Shown here: in pieces, positions 18,350 to 29,300 of the stretch | How the letters are laid out: every line of letters begins with the position of its first letter | How positions within the stretch are numbered: position 1 is the stretch's first letter | Assembly: GCA_007741555.1 (NCBI GenBank) | Contig: CP036526.1 | Span: 1,984,001-2,048,000, forward strand | Source: Stieleria marina | GTDB taxonomy: Bacteria > Planctomycetota > Planctomycetia > Pirellulales > Pirellulaceae | DNA length: 64,000 nt | Reading direction: 5' to 3' | The notes under the pieces: generated by a model | What the model was told of the DNA's origin: nothing | Databases searched by the model: none | Seen by the model: only the letters and a program-made list of their open reading frames with translations | Position numbers and translations under genes: made by a program

Positions 18350-19990
18350 CTACGCATTCAGCGCGGCGGTCACGATCTGCTTCGCTTCCTCTTGAATGGT
18401 TGCCAAGTGTGATTCGCCGCGAAAGCTCTCGGCATAGATTTTGTAGATGTCTTCGGTTCCCGATGGTCTTGCTGCGAACCATCCGTTTTCGGTGACGACT
18501 TTTAGTCCACCGATTGCCGCGTGGTTGCCGGGAGCTTCGGTCAGCTTTTGAGTAATGGCTTCGCCCGCCAGTTCGGTCGACTGAACTGCTTCAGGCGATA
18601 GAGATGACAGCGCGGCCTTTTCGGCGGGCGTCGCGGGGGCATCGATACGAGCGTAATCGGGGCTGCCAAATTCAGCCTGAAGTGCTTTGTAGTGCTCCGA
18701 CGGGTTCTTGCCTGTCGTCGCAGTGATCTCGGCCGCCAATAATGCCAGGATCATGCCGTCTTTGTCAGTCGACCAAACGGTGCCGTCTTTGCGAAGAAAC
18801 GAAGCTCCGGCACTTTCTTCACCACCAAAACCGAGCGAGCCATCAAGCAGCCCGTCGACGAACCATTTGAATCCAACGGGAACTTCGCAAAGCCGGCGAC
18901 CAAGTCGTTTCGCGACGCGATCGATCATTGAACTTGATACCAGCGTTTTGCCGACTGCAACGTCGTCGCCCCACTGCGGTCGATGTTGGAAGAGGTAGTC
19001 AATCGCGACCGCCAAGTAGTGGTTGGGGTTCATCAGTCCAGATCGAGTCACGATCCCGTGACGGTCAAAATCCGGGTCATTTCCAAAGGCAATGTCGAAT
19101 TTGTCTTTCCACTGAATCAAACCTGCCATCGCGTACGGTGATGAGCAATCCATGCGGATCTTGCCATCTTTGTCGACCGTCATAAACGCAAACGTGGGAT
19201 CCACTTTGGGGTTCACGATTTGCAAATCGATTCCGTACTTTGCAGCAATTGGCTCCCAGTAGCCAATGCCAGAGCCGCCCAGCGGATCGACGCCGATTTT
19301 TAAGTCAGACGCCGCGATGGCTTTCATGTCCACGACGGAATCAAGGTCATCCACGTAGGGCGTGATGTAGTCGCGCGAGTGAGTCGTGGCGGCGGCAAGT
19401 GCTTGCTGGAAAGGCAATCGTTTTACATCGGTGGATCCCGACGCGACGATCTGATTGGCGCGGTTCTGAATCTGAGTGGTTGTTTTGGTATCAGCGGGGC
19501 CGCCGTTGGTACCGTTGTATTTAAAGCCACCGTCTTGGGGCGGATTGTGTGACGGCGTGATCACAACGCCATCGGCCAACTTACTACCGCTCTGACGGTT
19601 GTGACCCAAAATCGCGTGAGAAATCACGGGCGTAGGCGTGTAACCCAGTCCCTCTTGGATCACGACGTCGACACCGTTGGCAGCGAAGACTTCGATGGCG
19701 GTTTGGAAGGCGGGTTCCGACAGCGCGTGAGTGTCTTTCCCGCAAAACAAAGGTCCGTCAATTTTGTTTTCGATTCGAAATTCGCAAATCGCTTGGCAGA
19801 TCGCAGCGATATGTGTTTCGTTAAACGTGTTGGAAAGCGAACTTCCACGGTGGCCGGACGTGCCAAAGCTGACCTTTTGGGTCGAATCGTTTGGGTCGGG
19901 CCGCTGCGTGTAGTACGCCGAAACCAACTGAGGAATGTTGACCAGCAGATCGAGTGGTGCTGGTTTGCCAGCCAATTCGTGAAGTGCCAT
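18350..19990 (-). CDS. pgm: Alpha-D-glucose phosphate-specific phosphoglucomutase
   Basis: This 546-aa enzyme is the same length as E. coli Pgm. The ATG at 19990 gives [14 protein letters not shown], which matches the conserved N-terminus (an upstream in-frame ATG would add 12 residues). Motifs: [13 protein letters not shown], the phosphoserine loop [16 protein letters not shown], a metal loop [10 protein letters not shown], sugar-binding GGEESAG, and the C-terminal phosphate loop [15 protein letters not shown]. It interconverts glucose 1-phosphate and glucose 6-phosphate. Upstream on the same strand is glycogen phosphorylase, whose product is glucose 1-phosphate, so the two form a glycogen-degrading pair (110-bp gap). 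Confidence 0.95.
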   Translation of the reverse strand: MALHELAGKPAPLDLLVNIPQLVSAYYTQRPDPNDSTQKVSFGTSGHRGSSLSNTFNETHIAAICQAICEFRIENKIDGPLFCGKDTHALSEPAFQTAIEVFAANGVDVVIQEGLGYTPTPVISHAILGHNRQSGSKLADGVVITPSHNPPQDGGFKYNGTNGGPADTKTTTQIQNRANQIVASGSTDVKRLPFQQALAAATTHSRDYITPYVDDLDSVVDMKAIAASDLKIGVDPLGGSGIGYWEPIAAKYGIDLQIVNPKVDPTFAFMTVDKDGKIRMDCSSPYAMAGLIQWKDKFDIAFGNDPDFDRHGIVTRSGLMNPNHYLAVAIDYLFQHRPQWGDDVAVGKTLVSSSMIDRVAKRLGRRLCEVPVGFKWFVDGLLDGSLGFGGEESAGASFLRKDGTVWSTDKDGMILALLAAEITATTGKNPSEHYKALQAEFGSPDYARIDAPATPAEKAALSSLSPEAVQSTELAGEAITQKLTEAPGNHAAIGGLKVVTENGWFAARPSGTEDIYKIYAESFRGESHLATIQEEAKQIVTAALNA

Positions 19991-20100
19991 CGGTAATTTC
20001 TCGTGAGATGCGAGACGGTTCATCACCGCCTGTTATTGAATCGTCAACCACCGGCGGATTCTCGCCAGCGGGTCTGTTCGCTTACAGTCGCAGTAGAGGC

Positions 20101-22569
20101 CTACGATTTGGGGAGTGGCTTCACTTTCCAAATTTCGTCAGCGTACTGACCGATCGTGCGATCGCTGGAGAACCATCCACTTGTGGCGGTGTTCAGGATG
20201 CTCATGCGGTTCCATTTTTCGACGTCTTGGTAGGCATCGTTGACTTCGCGTTGTGCATCGATGTAACTACGCAGGTCCGCGATCGTGAGCCACTGATCTT
20301 GAGGATTGCGAAGGCCGTTGGTCAGGACATTGAAGATGCCTGGTTCGTCCTTATTGAACGTGCCTCCTTCGATCATCTCCATGACCCGGTGGATTTCCGC
20401 GTCAGCGGAAATGATCGCGTTGGGATCGTAGTCCATTTTCAGCTCGACCACTTCGGCAGCGTCCAGGCCGAACAAGAAGAAGTTTTCTTCGCCGGCTTTT
20501 TCGCGAATCTCGATGTTGGCTCCATCTAATGTGCCGATTGTCAGAGCACCGTTCATCATGAATTTCATGTTTCCGGTGCCGGAGGCTTCTTTGCCCGCGG
20601 TTGAAATTTGCTCGGAGAGTTCTGTGCCGGGACAGATGACTTCCATCGCCGAAACGCGGTAGTTGGGGAAGAAAACCAGTTTCAGCAGTTCGTTGGCTTT
20701 CGGATCGTTGTTGATCACACTGCCGACATTGTTGATCAGTTTGACGATCAATTTTGCCAGGTGATAACCAGGGGCTGCTTTACCTCCAATCAGTACGCAG
20801 CGAGGAACCATGCCCTTGGTTTCTCCTCGCAAGATGCGGTCATAGAGATGGACGACGTGCAAGACGTTTAGCAGTTGCCGTTTGTACTCGTGGATTCGTT
20901 TGACTTGGACATCGAACAACGCGGACGGATCGAATTTGACTCCTGTGTTCTTGAACACGTAGTCGGCCAATCGTTCTTTGTTGTGCTGTTTGACTGCTAG
21001 CCAACGCTTGCGAAACGCTGCATCGTCAGCATGCTTTGCGAGTTCGGAGATGCCTTCCAAGTTAGCTTCCCACTCCGTGCCGATCGTGTCGTTTAACAGA
21101 TCACGCAGACCGGGGTTGCAGTGCGACAGCCATCGTCGCTGGGTCACGCCATTGGTCTTGTTGTTGAACTTGTCAGGCCAAATGCGATAGAAGTCAGCGA
21201 AGAGTCCGTCTTTGAGCAATTCAGTGTGGAGGGCGGCAACGCCGTTGACCGAAAAGCTGCCGACGATGCTGAGGTAAGCCATCTGTACATGCGGCTGGTC
21301 GCCTTCTTCGATCAGCGAGATTCGTTTGAGCAAGTCATTGTCGCCGGGGTATTGCTTGGCGACTTGCGACAAGAATCGCTCGTTGATCTCGTAGATGATT
21401 TCAAGCAGTCGAGGCAGCAGGCTACTGAACAGAGCGACCGACCATCGCTCCAGGGCTTCTGGAAGGAGCGTGTGGTTCGTGTATGCCATGCAGTTGGACG
21501 TGATCGACCAAGCATCGTCCCAGTCCAAGTGGTGCTCGTCGACCAGCAACCGCATCAATTCAGGAACGGCGCACGCGGGGTGCGTGTCATTGAGTTGGAA
21601 GCAGTTCTTTTCAGCAAAGTCGGTGAAGTCACTGCCGTGTTTGGACACCCATTCCTGCAAGACATCTTGCAGACTAGCGGAGACCAAGAAGTACTGCTGT
21701 TTGAGTCGCAGTTCTTTGCCGTTTTCACTAGCGTCGTTGGGATACAACACCATCGAAATTTGTTCGGCATTGTTCTGTGCAGCGACGGCTTCGGGGTAAC
21801 TGCCGGCGTTGAATTCTTTTAGGTCGAACACATCCGTCGCCGCGGCCTTCCAAAGTCGGAGTGTGTTGACCGTGTTGTTTCGGTAGCCAGGAATCGGCAT
21901 GTCGTATGGGACGGCCAGGAGGTCGTGGCTGCCGACCCAGCGGCTGCGTGTTACGCCATCTTCATCACGGTAACGCTCTGTGTGACCGTAAAGTTTTACC
22001 TTCTTGGTGTCCTCGGCTCGCTCAATTTCCCAAGCATTGCCGTTTCGCAGCCAATGGTCGGGAGCTTCGACTTGGTGGCCGTTTTCGATGTGTTGATGGA
22101 ACATGCCGAATTCGTACCGGATGCCGTAGCCCGCAACCGGCAGGCGAAGATTGGCACAGCTGTCCAAGAAACAAGCTGCAAGCCGTCCCAAACCACCGTT
22201 GCCCAGGCCGGCGTCGTGTTCTTGTTCGACGACTTCTTCGAGTTCCAGTGAGTACTGATTCAGTGCTTCGCGGATGGAGCCATCCAATTCTAGGTTTTGG
22301 ACGGCATTGTTGAGCGATCGCCCCAGTAGAAATTCAAGCGAGAGATACCGAACGCGACGCCCGTCGGTTTCTGCGAATTTTTCGCGAGTATCGAGCCATG
22401 GCTGACTGATCCGATCTCGAACAGCGATCGCAGCGGCTTGGTACGAATAATTGGGGCTGATGTCTTTTTCGTTTTGACCCAGCGTGTGGAGCAGGTGTCG
22501 ACGAAGCTCCGTTGGTAGAGGACCCAGGAGAGCATGGTTTGTCGATTTTGATTGTTTAGTGTCTGGCAT
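20101..22569 (-). CDS. glgP: Glycogen/alpha-glucan phosphorylase
   Basis: This 822-aa cytosolic enzyme releases glucose 1-phosphate from alpha-1,4-glucan. Its length is normal for the family. The PLP-binding region EASGTGNMKFMMNGALTIG lies near residue 660-680, with the Schiff-base Lys in NMK. Other conserved blocks are NGGLGRLAACFLDSCANL, the substrate loop QLNDTHPA, and KTNGVTQRRWL. The N-terminal phosphoserine region of animal enzymes is not conserved, as is usual in bacteria. It is upstream of pgm. A 126-bp gap separates it from the transglutaminase gene of the ATP-grasp operon on the same strand, so co-transcription with that operon cannot be excluded. Confidence 0.95.
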   Translation of the reverse strand: MPDTKQSKSTNHALLGPLPTELRRHLLHTLGQNEKDISPNYSYQAAAIAVRDRISQPWLDTREKFAETDGRRVRYLSLEFLLGRSLNNAVQNLELDGSIREALNQYSLELEEVVEQEHDAGLGNGGLGRLAACFLDSCANLRLPVAGYGIRYEFGMFHQHIENGHQVEAPDHWLRNGNAWEIERAEDTKKVKLYGHTERYRDEDGVTRSRWVGSHDLLAVPYDMPIPGYRNNTVNTLRLWKAAATDVFDLKEFNAGSYPEAVAAQNNAEQISMVLYPNDASENGKELRLKQQYFLVSASLQDVLQEWVSKHGSDFTDFAEKNCFQLNDTHPACAVPELMRLLVDEHHLDWDDAWSITSNCMAYTNHTLLPEALERWSVALFSSLLPRLLEIIYEINERFLSQVAKQYPGDNDLLKRISLIEEGDQPHVQMAYLSIVGSFSVNGVAALHTELLKDGLFADFYRIWPDKFNNKTNGVTQRRWLSHCNPGLRDLLNDTIGTEWEANLEGISELAKHADDAAFRKRWLAVKQHNKERLADYVFKNTGVKFDPSALFDVQVKRIHEYKRQLLNVLHVVHLYDRILRGETKGMVPRCVLIGGKAAPGYHLAKLIVKLINNVGSVINNDPKANELLKLVFFPNYRVSAMEVICPGTELSEQISTAGKEASGTGNMKFMMNGALTIGTLDGANIEIREKAGEENFFLFGLDAAEVVELKMDYDPNAIISADAEIHRVMEMIEGGTFNKDEPGIFNVLTNGLRNPQDQWLTIADLRSYIDAQREVNDAYQDVEKWNRMSILNTATSGWFSSDRTIGQYADEIWKVKPLPKS

Positions 22570-22695
22570 AACTTGGTCAAACGCTTAAGAGGAGGTTTCA
22601 GGGGATGGTAGAGCGTCGAATAAAAAGGAATTGACGCTGCACCGACACCGTGTTTGTAGGCCTGAAATAAAACGGCCATCATGATATGGGTTAAG

Positions 22696-23673
22696 TCATT
22701 GCTGCATAGCTTGTTGTTGCTGCATCGCGATCGGTTGTACATCCACGCTGACTTTCAGCGTAGTCTGGCCGCCACCGAGCACGACGCCACACATCGGGCT
22801 GATATCGCCGTAATCGCGTCCGATCGAAATCGGAATGTGGTCTGTTCCGGCAACAGTGCCGTTTGTTGGATCAAATCCGACCCAGCCGTGTCGAGGGCCC
22901 GAGTAAATACTGAACCAAGCATGTGATTCGTCCGCGCCGATTAACCGCGGTGCACCGACTGGCGGGAGAGTCCGCAAATATCCGCTGACATACTTGGCCG
23001 ACAGGCCAATGGAACGCAGGCACGCAATCGCGAATTGAGCAAAGTCTTGGCAAACACCTGCGCGGGCCGCAAACGCTTCTTCGGGGAGCGTGTCGACGTT
23101 AGTTGCCGACGTGTCGTAGCGAAAGTCGGTGTAGATTCTGCGCGTGAAATCCAAGGCGGCTTCCAGGATTCCGCGTCCTGGTGTGAAGGATTTGAAAGCG
23201 TAGTCCGCAAACGGCTGCACGCGGCGGATCCTGGGGGAATCAAACCGTTGTTGATCGATCATTGCATCGAATGTGTCGGCCGATTGGATCTGTTGAGCGA
23301 TCAATTCCCAGGGTTGGCCGACATCACTTATGTTCGATTTTCCCGGGCCGACAGTATTGGTCGGTGGGCCGATCAGTGTCACGGTGGGGGCGTGAACAGT
23401 CACGTCGCTATGGGCAACGATTTCGAGTGATTGATGCGTTGATTCAATGGCGAACGTCAAAACGCGATTGCCAAAGTAGTCTTGATGTTCTTCGCTGCTA
23501 TCGGGCAGCGGCAAGATGTCTAATCGTGTGAAATGGCAAGTCAGGTTCGGCCGTGGAGCTGGCATCATGCGGACTTGGTTTTGACACACCGCGACCGGTT
23601 CGCTGTACGCGTACGACGTCTTGTGTTCGATGCGATAGCGCACTTCGGAATTTTGGTTCTGCATAACGGTCAT
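22696..23673 (-). CDS. Transglutaminase-like cysteine protease-fold protein with N-terminal beta domain
   Basis: This 325-aa protein has an N-terminal bacterial transglutaminase-like beta domain (RYRIEHKTSYAYSEPVAV, residues 12-29) and a papain-fold domain with the full triad: C208 in ARAGVCQDFAQF, H251 in ADESHAWF and D268 in GFDPTNGT. It lacks a signal peptide, so it should act in the cytosol. The C-terminus ends in a Met/Gln-rich stretch. It is the last gene of the ATP-grasp/alpha-E cluster and starts 1 bp from the preceding stop, so it belongs to that operon. In such clusters this family is proposed to cleave or transfer isopeptide-type bonds; the substrate is unknown. A start three codons in (23664) is possible. 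Confidence 0.9.
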   Translation of the reverse strand: MTVMQNQNSEVRYRIEHKTSYAYSEPVAVCQNQVRMMPAPRPNLTCHFTRLDILPLPDSSEEHQDYFGNRVLTFAIESTHQSLEIVAHSDVTVHAPTVTLIGPPTNTVGPGKSNISDVGQPWELIAQQIQSADTFDAMIDQQRFDSPRIRRVQPFADYAFKSFTPGRGILEAALDFTRRIYTDFRYDTSATNVDTLPEEAFAARAGVCQDFAQFAIACLRSIGLSAKYVSGYLRTLPPVGAPRLIGADESHAWFSIYSGPRHGWVGFDPTNGTVAGTDHIPISIGRDYGDISPMCGVVLGGGQTTLKVSVDVQPIAMQQQQAMQQ

Positions 23674-23674
23674 C

Positions 23675-26314
23675 TCATTCCCCCGGTAAAACCGTGGCCA
23701 CCCCGGTCAAAGTCTGCTGTTGGCCAGTGTGAATCAAATAACGCGCGGAAATGGCATCGGATAGTGTTGGCAGGTCATCAATGATTCGTCGCAGTTTATC
23801 TTCCAGTTGTCGAAGCGTCCCGTTGGGTGACCGTTTGCTAAGTTCTGCAGGGATTGCCATGACCAATTCATGTTTCAGCGCCAAAGCGATTCGTTCGTCG
23901 GGGCCAGCGCCGACCGTACGTGAAACGGATGGCAGCGAAGTAAGCAGTTCGACGATTTCGTCCATCTGAAATCGCAACGATCGTGGATTGGTATCGTCGG
24001 TTACCAAAAGGTCGATCACCGGGGCGAGGCGTACTAGGTTCATGTAACGCGAGCGGTACGTCATCAGCGAATCGCAAGTTTCAAGCACTGATTCGCAGAC
24101 AACACGATCGTCTTTGGCCGGCCAAGAAATGGTGGCAAGCAGTAATTCGGATGTATGGTCGGAACGCTCAATGCGACGACCGAGTTCCAGAAACTGTCTC
24201 GCGTGGGTTCGCACGAAGCTTTCGGCCGTTACGCCGGCGAGTGCCAGAAAGGCCGAAATCAATTCGTCTAAGCGGATCAAATTCGCGCCGTCGTCATCGA
24301 CATCGATGGGCAATTTTGCAAGATCCGAAATCCGCTGCACGATGCGATAAGCGTCCAGCGACAAGCGGTCGCGAACCGACATAGCACTTCGCTGCATCAG
24401 TTCGATGGTCCGAACCAAACCGCGCGGCTGGCTGGGATCAAAAACCGATCGCGGGAGAATGTCTTCGGGACGTGGGAAGTTTGTGTTTAAGAAATCAATC
24501 GCGTAATCCGGATCGATCTGTCCCATCGCAGCGAGGGCCGCGACTAAACGCGGAAGTTCGTTTAATTCGTCAGCGTTGCGTTCTCCGTTGAGCCTGAGCA
24601 GCACGGTGCGCAAAAGTCGGGCGATGGCTTCGGCCCGTTCGGCATAGCGGCCCATCCAGAACAAGTGTTCGGCGACACGACTAGGCAGTTCGTCACCACT
24701 GCGACGCAGCGAGACAGGGGCCGATGCAGGGTGTAGAAGCGAGTTTTGGTCGTCCGCCGTTTCTTCGCCAAGGACCCAGCAGTCTTGGGTCAAGCGTCCG
24801 GATGCCGGCGTTTGGTCCAAGTCGTTTTCATCGTCGCTGAGCCGTGCCAAAGCACCAGGGAGAACTTCGACGTCGTTGGCGGTGCTGAGCTGGAAGCAAC
24901 GCATCGAAACGTGCCAGGGTTCTAATCGATTGTTGTGCCACACAGGCGCAGTTGAGTAAGTCGGGTGCTGCTGAGCGACGTAGTTGTGCGGTCGGTGTTC
25001 GATGGCGGCCAGCAGTTCGCTTCGTGCGGCGGCCGAAAGATTGGCGGCCGACACCGGAGCATCGCCGACGATATGATAGGCCGGGCGAATCAGCAGCTGA
25101 TCCAAGTTGTCTTTGACGTACTGCAAGTCGGTCGGGCTACCGCACCAATAGGTCTTAACGTTTTGAAGGCGTAGTGGTTCTTTGAAAAAATACTCGCACG
25201 CGGCCGACAGGTACGGCATCAATGCCGGAGCTTGGACCAGCACGCTGCCGAGTCCATTTGTTAGCGCAATGCGGCCACTGCGTAAACAGCCCACCAGCCC
25301 GGTCACACCGTCGGCGGATTCGGGGGCGAGCTCTAATGGATCGCAGTTGCGATCGGAAATATGCCGCCAAAGCACTTGAATCGGCAGCAAGCCTCCGAGC
25401 GTCTTGAGATTCAGTTCACCACCGCGAACCGCCAAGTCAGCCCCTTTGACCAAAGTAAATCCAAGGTAGCGAGATAGATACGCGTCTTCGAATTGTCGGT
25501 AGTCACCGGAGGTTGGCGTCAGCAGCGCGACGCGGGGGTTTTCGCGTTCGCGGACCGCTAAGGATCGCAGGTGATCGCGGAGCGAGTTGAAAAAACTGGC
25601 GATCCGTTTGGTTTTCGTATTTCGAATCAAGTGCGGATAAATCCGGCTGGTGATGATCCGGTTTTCGAGCAGGTAGCCCAGTCCACTTGGCGCCCGCGTG
25701 CGGTCGCTTTGAACCAGCCAGTTGCCGTTGGCTTCGCGAGCAATTTCCGTCGCAGTGATGTGCAGCCGATGCGTCGAAGTCTGCAGCGAATGATAAACGC
25801 GATGGAAATAGGGATTGGACCACAGCAGGTCTGCCGGGATGATTCCTTCGCGGAGAAGACGCTGTTCACCGAGCAAATCGTCCAGCACTTTGCTAAGCAA
25901 ACGCGTTCGCTGTTTCAAACCCGCTTCGACAATGCTCCAGCTGGCGGAGTCGATCACCACCGGGGTGCTTGAAAGCTGCCAGGGACGCGGTTGTTGATCG
26001 GCGTCGCCGTCAATTTGGAACGTCGTGCCGTTCTCTCGTACCAGTTTTTCGACTGCTTGTGCTCGCCGATTGAGGCCTTCCCAGCCGAGCGAATCCATTT
26101 CTCTTGCGCACATCGCCCAGTGCCCGCGCATGGTTCCATCGTTGCCAACCATTTCGTCGTAGCGATTGGGCAGCGTTTGGTAGCTCTGCACAATCGCCTT
26201 CTGATTGGCGGTTGGTTGATTGGCGGCTGGTTGATCGGGAGTCAACTGATTCGCAAGCTCAGGGTTCAATGACAAAATCGTTCGACAAGAATTCGCTTCG
26301 GGATGAAATGGCAA
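23675..26314 (-). CDS. Circularly permuted ATP-grasp / alpha-E fusion protein
   Basis: This 879-aa protein fuses a type 2 circularly permuted ATP-grasp domain (about 45-510) to a C-terminal alpha-E helical domain (about 545-875). The ATP-grasp part shows GIIPADLL, QSDRTRAPSGLGYLLENR (202-219) and a Gly-rich segment NGLGSVL. The alpha-E part begins SRVAEHLFWMGRYAERAE, closely matching the stand-alone alpha-E protein of the same operon. Compared with the other ATP-grasp gene here, the metal-site segment E-D-N is replaced by S203-D204-R205, so the two active sites differ. From memory, GDRT/SDRT-type segments are usual in fused members of this family, so this is probably a subfamily trait rather than decay. 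A degenerate 15-bp duplication near 26210-26245 encodes repeated Gln-Pro/Asn residues in the N-terminus. It probably ligates amino groups to carboxylates; the substrate is unknown. Confidence 0.9.
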   Translation of the reverse strand: MPFHPEANSCRTILSLNPELANQLTPDQPAANQPTANQKAIVQSYQTLPNRYDEMVGNDGTMRGHWAMCAREMDSLGWEGLNRRAQAVEKLVRENGTTFQIDGDADQQPRPWQLSSTPVVIDSASWSIVEAGLKQRTRLLSKVLDDLLGEQRLLREGIIPADLLWSNPYFHRVYHSLQTSTHRLHITATEIAREANGNWLVQSDRTRAPSGLGYLLENRIITSRIYPHLIRNTKTKRIASFFNSLRDHLRSLAVRERENPRVALLTPTSGDYRQFEDAYLSRYLGFTLVKGADLAVRGGELNLKTLGGLLPIQVLWRHISDRNCDPLELAPESADGVTGLVGCLRSGRIALTNGLGSVLVQAPALMPYLSAACEYFFKEPLRLQNVKTYWCGSPTDLQYVKDNLDQLLIRPAYHIVGDAPVSAANLSAAARSELLAAIEHRPHNYVAQQHPTYSTAPVWHNNRLEPWHVSMRCFQLSTANDVEVLPGALARLSDDENDLDQTPASGRLTQDCWVLGEETADDQNSLLHPASAPVSLRRSGDELPSRVAEHLFWMGRYAERAEAIARLLRTVLLRLNGERNADELNELPRLVAALAAMGQIDPDYAIDFLNTNFPRPEDILPRSVFDPSQPRGLVRTIELMQRSAMSVRDRLSLDAYRIVQRISDLAKLPIDVDDDGANLIRLDELISAFLALAGVTAESFVRTHARQFLELGRRIERSDHTSELLLATISWPAKDDRVVCESVLETCDSLMTYRSRYMNLVRLAPVIDLLVTDDTNPRSLRFQMDEIVELLTSLPSVSRTVGAGPDERIALALKHELVMAIPAELSKRSPNGTLRQLEDKLRRIIDDLPTLSDAISARYLIHTGQQQTLTGVATVLPGE

Positions 26315-26353
26315 CCTTCGCTAGGCTTCGCAACTGAAACGCTCCGGCTCGCC

Positions 26354-29300
26354 CTAAGTTACTTTTCGCAAATCAAAAGTGACAGGGTATTCATTTGGGC
26401 TGATCGTCGGTGGCAAAGGTGGCACATCGACAACGCCGCCGGTCACCGTGCCAGCTGTGAAACGGGTCGCACGCCGCGTTTCTGCTTCGCTAGCGTTGAT
26501 CGGAAGCTTATCGTATGTCAAACCAGCTGGGTGCGACACATGATATCGACAGCCACCGACGCTATGACGTCGATTGCGGTCAACAATATCAAATTGGAGC
26601 GGCGTATCGACCGCAATCGTTGGGTGCAGGCACCGCGGAGGCTGCCAAGCACGGTATTTGACGCCAGCGATGAATCGGCCGGCGATGTCCGTTTCATGCA
26701 TGGGAACTTGATGCCCCTGGCAAAGAATGGCGTGCCGATTGGGATCAAATCCGTCGACGGTCACTTGCAGCCGTTCCATCGACGCATCGACATAGCGTGC
26801 CGTACCGCCTCCGGCGGGTTCTTCGCCCATCAGAAACCACGGTTCAATGGCCGATCGAAGTTCCAGATTCACTCCGTCACGTGTCATTTCGCCAATCTTG
26901 GCGAAACGGAAATTGAACTGAGGTACAAACCACTCGGCGTCCATCGCGATCCCGCGATCATTTAACTCACCGATCAGGTTGACCATGTCGTTCCAGACAA
27001 AGTGCGGTAACAAGTATCGGTCGTAGATACCCGTGCCCCACCGCGTCAGCGGTGTGTGCAAAGGCGAATCCCAAAAGGCAGCTACGATCGATCGAATCAG
27101 CAACTGTTGAACCAAATTCATCTGAGCGTGCGGAGGCATTTCAAACGCGCGTAGTTCCAGCAGCCCCAGTCGTCCGGTGGGTGAATCGGGGGAATAAAGC
27201 TTGTCGATGCAGATTTCGGCGCGGTGAGTATTGCCCGTCAAGTCGACCAGCAGATCGCGGAACAATCGATCCACCATCCACGGTGGTTCGGCGGGCGTCA
27301 GTTTGTCCAACTGGGCCAACGCGATGTCCATTTCGTTGACGGCGTCCGGGCGAGCTTCGTCCATCCGCGGCGCTTGGCTGGTTGGGCCGATGAATTTGCC
27401 GCTGAACAAATACGACATCGCGGGGTGGTTGTGCCAAAAGCGAATCATACTGCCGAGCAGATCCGGTCGACGTACAAACGGACTGTCCGCCGGGGTGCTG
27501 CCGCCCATGACTATGTGCGCACCGCCGCCGGTGCCGGTGTGAAGTCCGTCCAAGTCAAACTTGTCCGCTCCCAATCGACAGTGCCGGGCTTCGTCGTACA
27601 TCGTTTCGACCAAATCGACCAGTTGGTCCCACGATCCCGACGGCTGCACGTTGACTTCGATGACGCCCGGGTCGGGCGTGATTTTGAAGTATTCCAGTCG
27701 ATCATCGGTGGGTGGCAAATAGCCTTCCAGGATAACTGGCAAGTTCAGGTCGCTGCAGGTTTGTTCGATCGCAGTGATTAGATCCAGGTAGTCTTCGATG
27801 CGCTGGGTCGGCGGCAAGAAAATGTAGAGCCGTCCATAGCGAGCTTCGACGCAGAGAGCCGTTGGGATCACTTCGCCCGTGATGGCTTCGCCGGGATCGC
27901 CAAAGTCATCGTCTTCATCGTTCGCATCATTTTCGTGAAGAATCTTTTTCAGTTCTTTGGCGTGTTCTTCCGCTTCCTTTTGAAGCTGCTTGCGGAGCGG
28001 ATCGTTCACCAATTTTTCTTCGTCGGTGAGGATGTCGTCGCTGTACCGGTCTTGCAGAATCGTCCTGGCCTGCGACAGCGGTTCACGTGTTGCAAACGGA
28101 TCGATGTACGAACTGTTTGCCGTCGTGTTGATTGCCTTGCCAGGCAATGTGTCTAGCGGCAATCGCAATCCGATGGGCGAATTGCCTGGAACCAAAAACA
28201 GCTTCTGACTCCGCACGGGCCAGCGGCTGCTTTCCCAAGGAGCCTTGGCTTGCCACCACGCGCGGCGAAGCGGCATCACGTAGCCTACGGGTTTTCCAAG
28301 TCCGCGAGTGAACGTGCGAACCATCATCTCACGTTCATTGGGATCTTCCAGCTCTGCCTTGGTTGGTTCGGTATCGACCGGCAGTCGTTGTTCACGCCAA
28401 AGGTAGTGAAACGTGTCTTCGTAAACCGGGAAACTGCATTTGACGTTTACACCCAGTTCTTCGGCCAAGTGCTTGGTAAATCGTTTGGCGTCGGTATGGT
28501 CGTGCCCGTAGTCGACGCCTTCATCGGCGATCAAAGCGGGGTTCTGCCAAACCGGTTCGCCATCACGGCGCCACAGACAAGTCAGCGCCCAGCGTGGCAA
28601 CGATTCGCCGGGGTACCATTTACCCTGGCCGTAGTGCAGCATCGCACCAAAACCATATTTCTCTCGCAGTCGCATCAGCAGCATGTTGCTACGGACACGT
28701 TTGTCTTCGCCCACCGCGTCGGTGTTCCATTGCGGATCGTCGGCATTGTCGATTGCGATGAACGTCGGTTCGCCGCCCATCGTGAGACGGACATCGCTGT
28801 CGACCAAGCGTTTGTCGACGTCGGCACCGACCCGCATGACTTCGGCCCATTGGGCGTCGCTGTACGGTTTGCTGACGCGAGTCTCGCTTTGAACTCGCGT
28901 GACGGACATCTCATGTCCAAACGTCACTTCACAGGCTTCGTGTCCGCCGGTGATCGGGGCTGCACCGGAGTACGAAGGCGTGCAGGCCAACGGAATGTGT
29001 CCTTCGCCAGCCATCAATCCGCTGGTTGGGTCCAGTCCGACCCAGCCGGCGCCGGGCAAATACACTTCCGTCCAAGCATGCAAGTCACAGAAGTCATCGG
29101 TAGGGCCTTCGGGGCCATCGACCGGTTTTTGGTCAGGGGCTAGCTGGATCAAGTATCCCGAAACGAATCGCGAAGCCATGCCTAAGTGGCGAAATGCTTG
29201 AACCAATAGCCATGCTGAATCGCGACAGGAACCACTGCCGATCTTGAGCGTTTCCTCCGGGGTTTGCACGCCCGGTTCCATGCGGACGGTGTAGTCGACT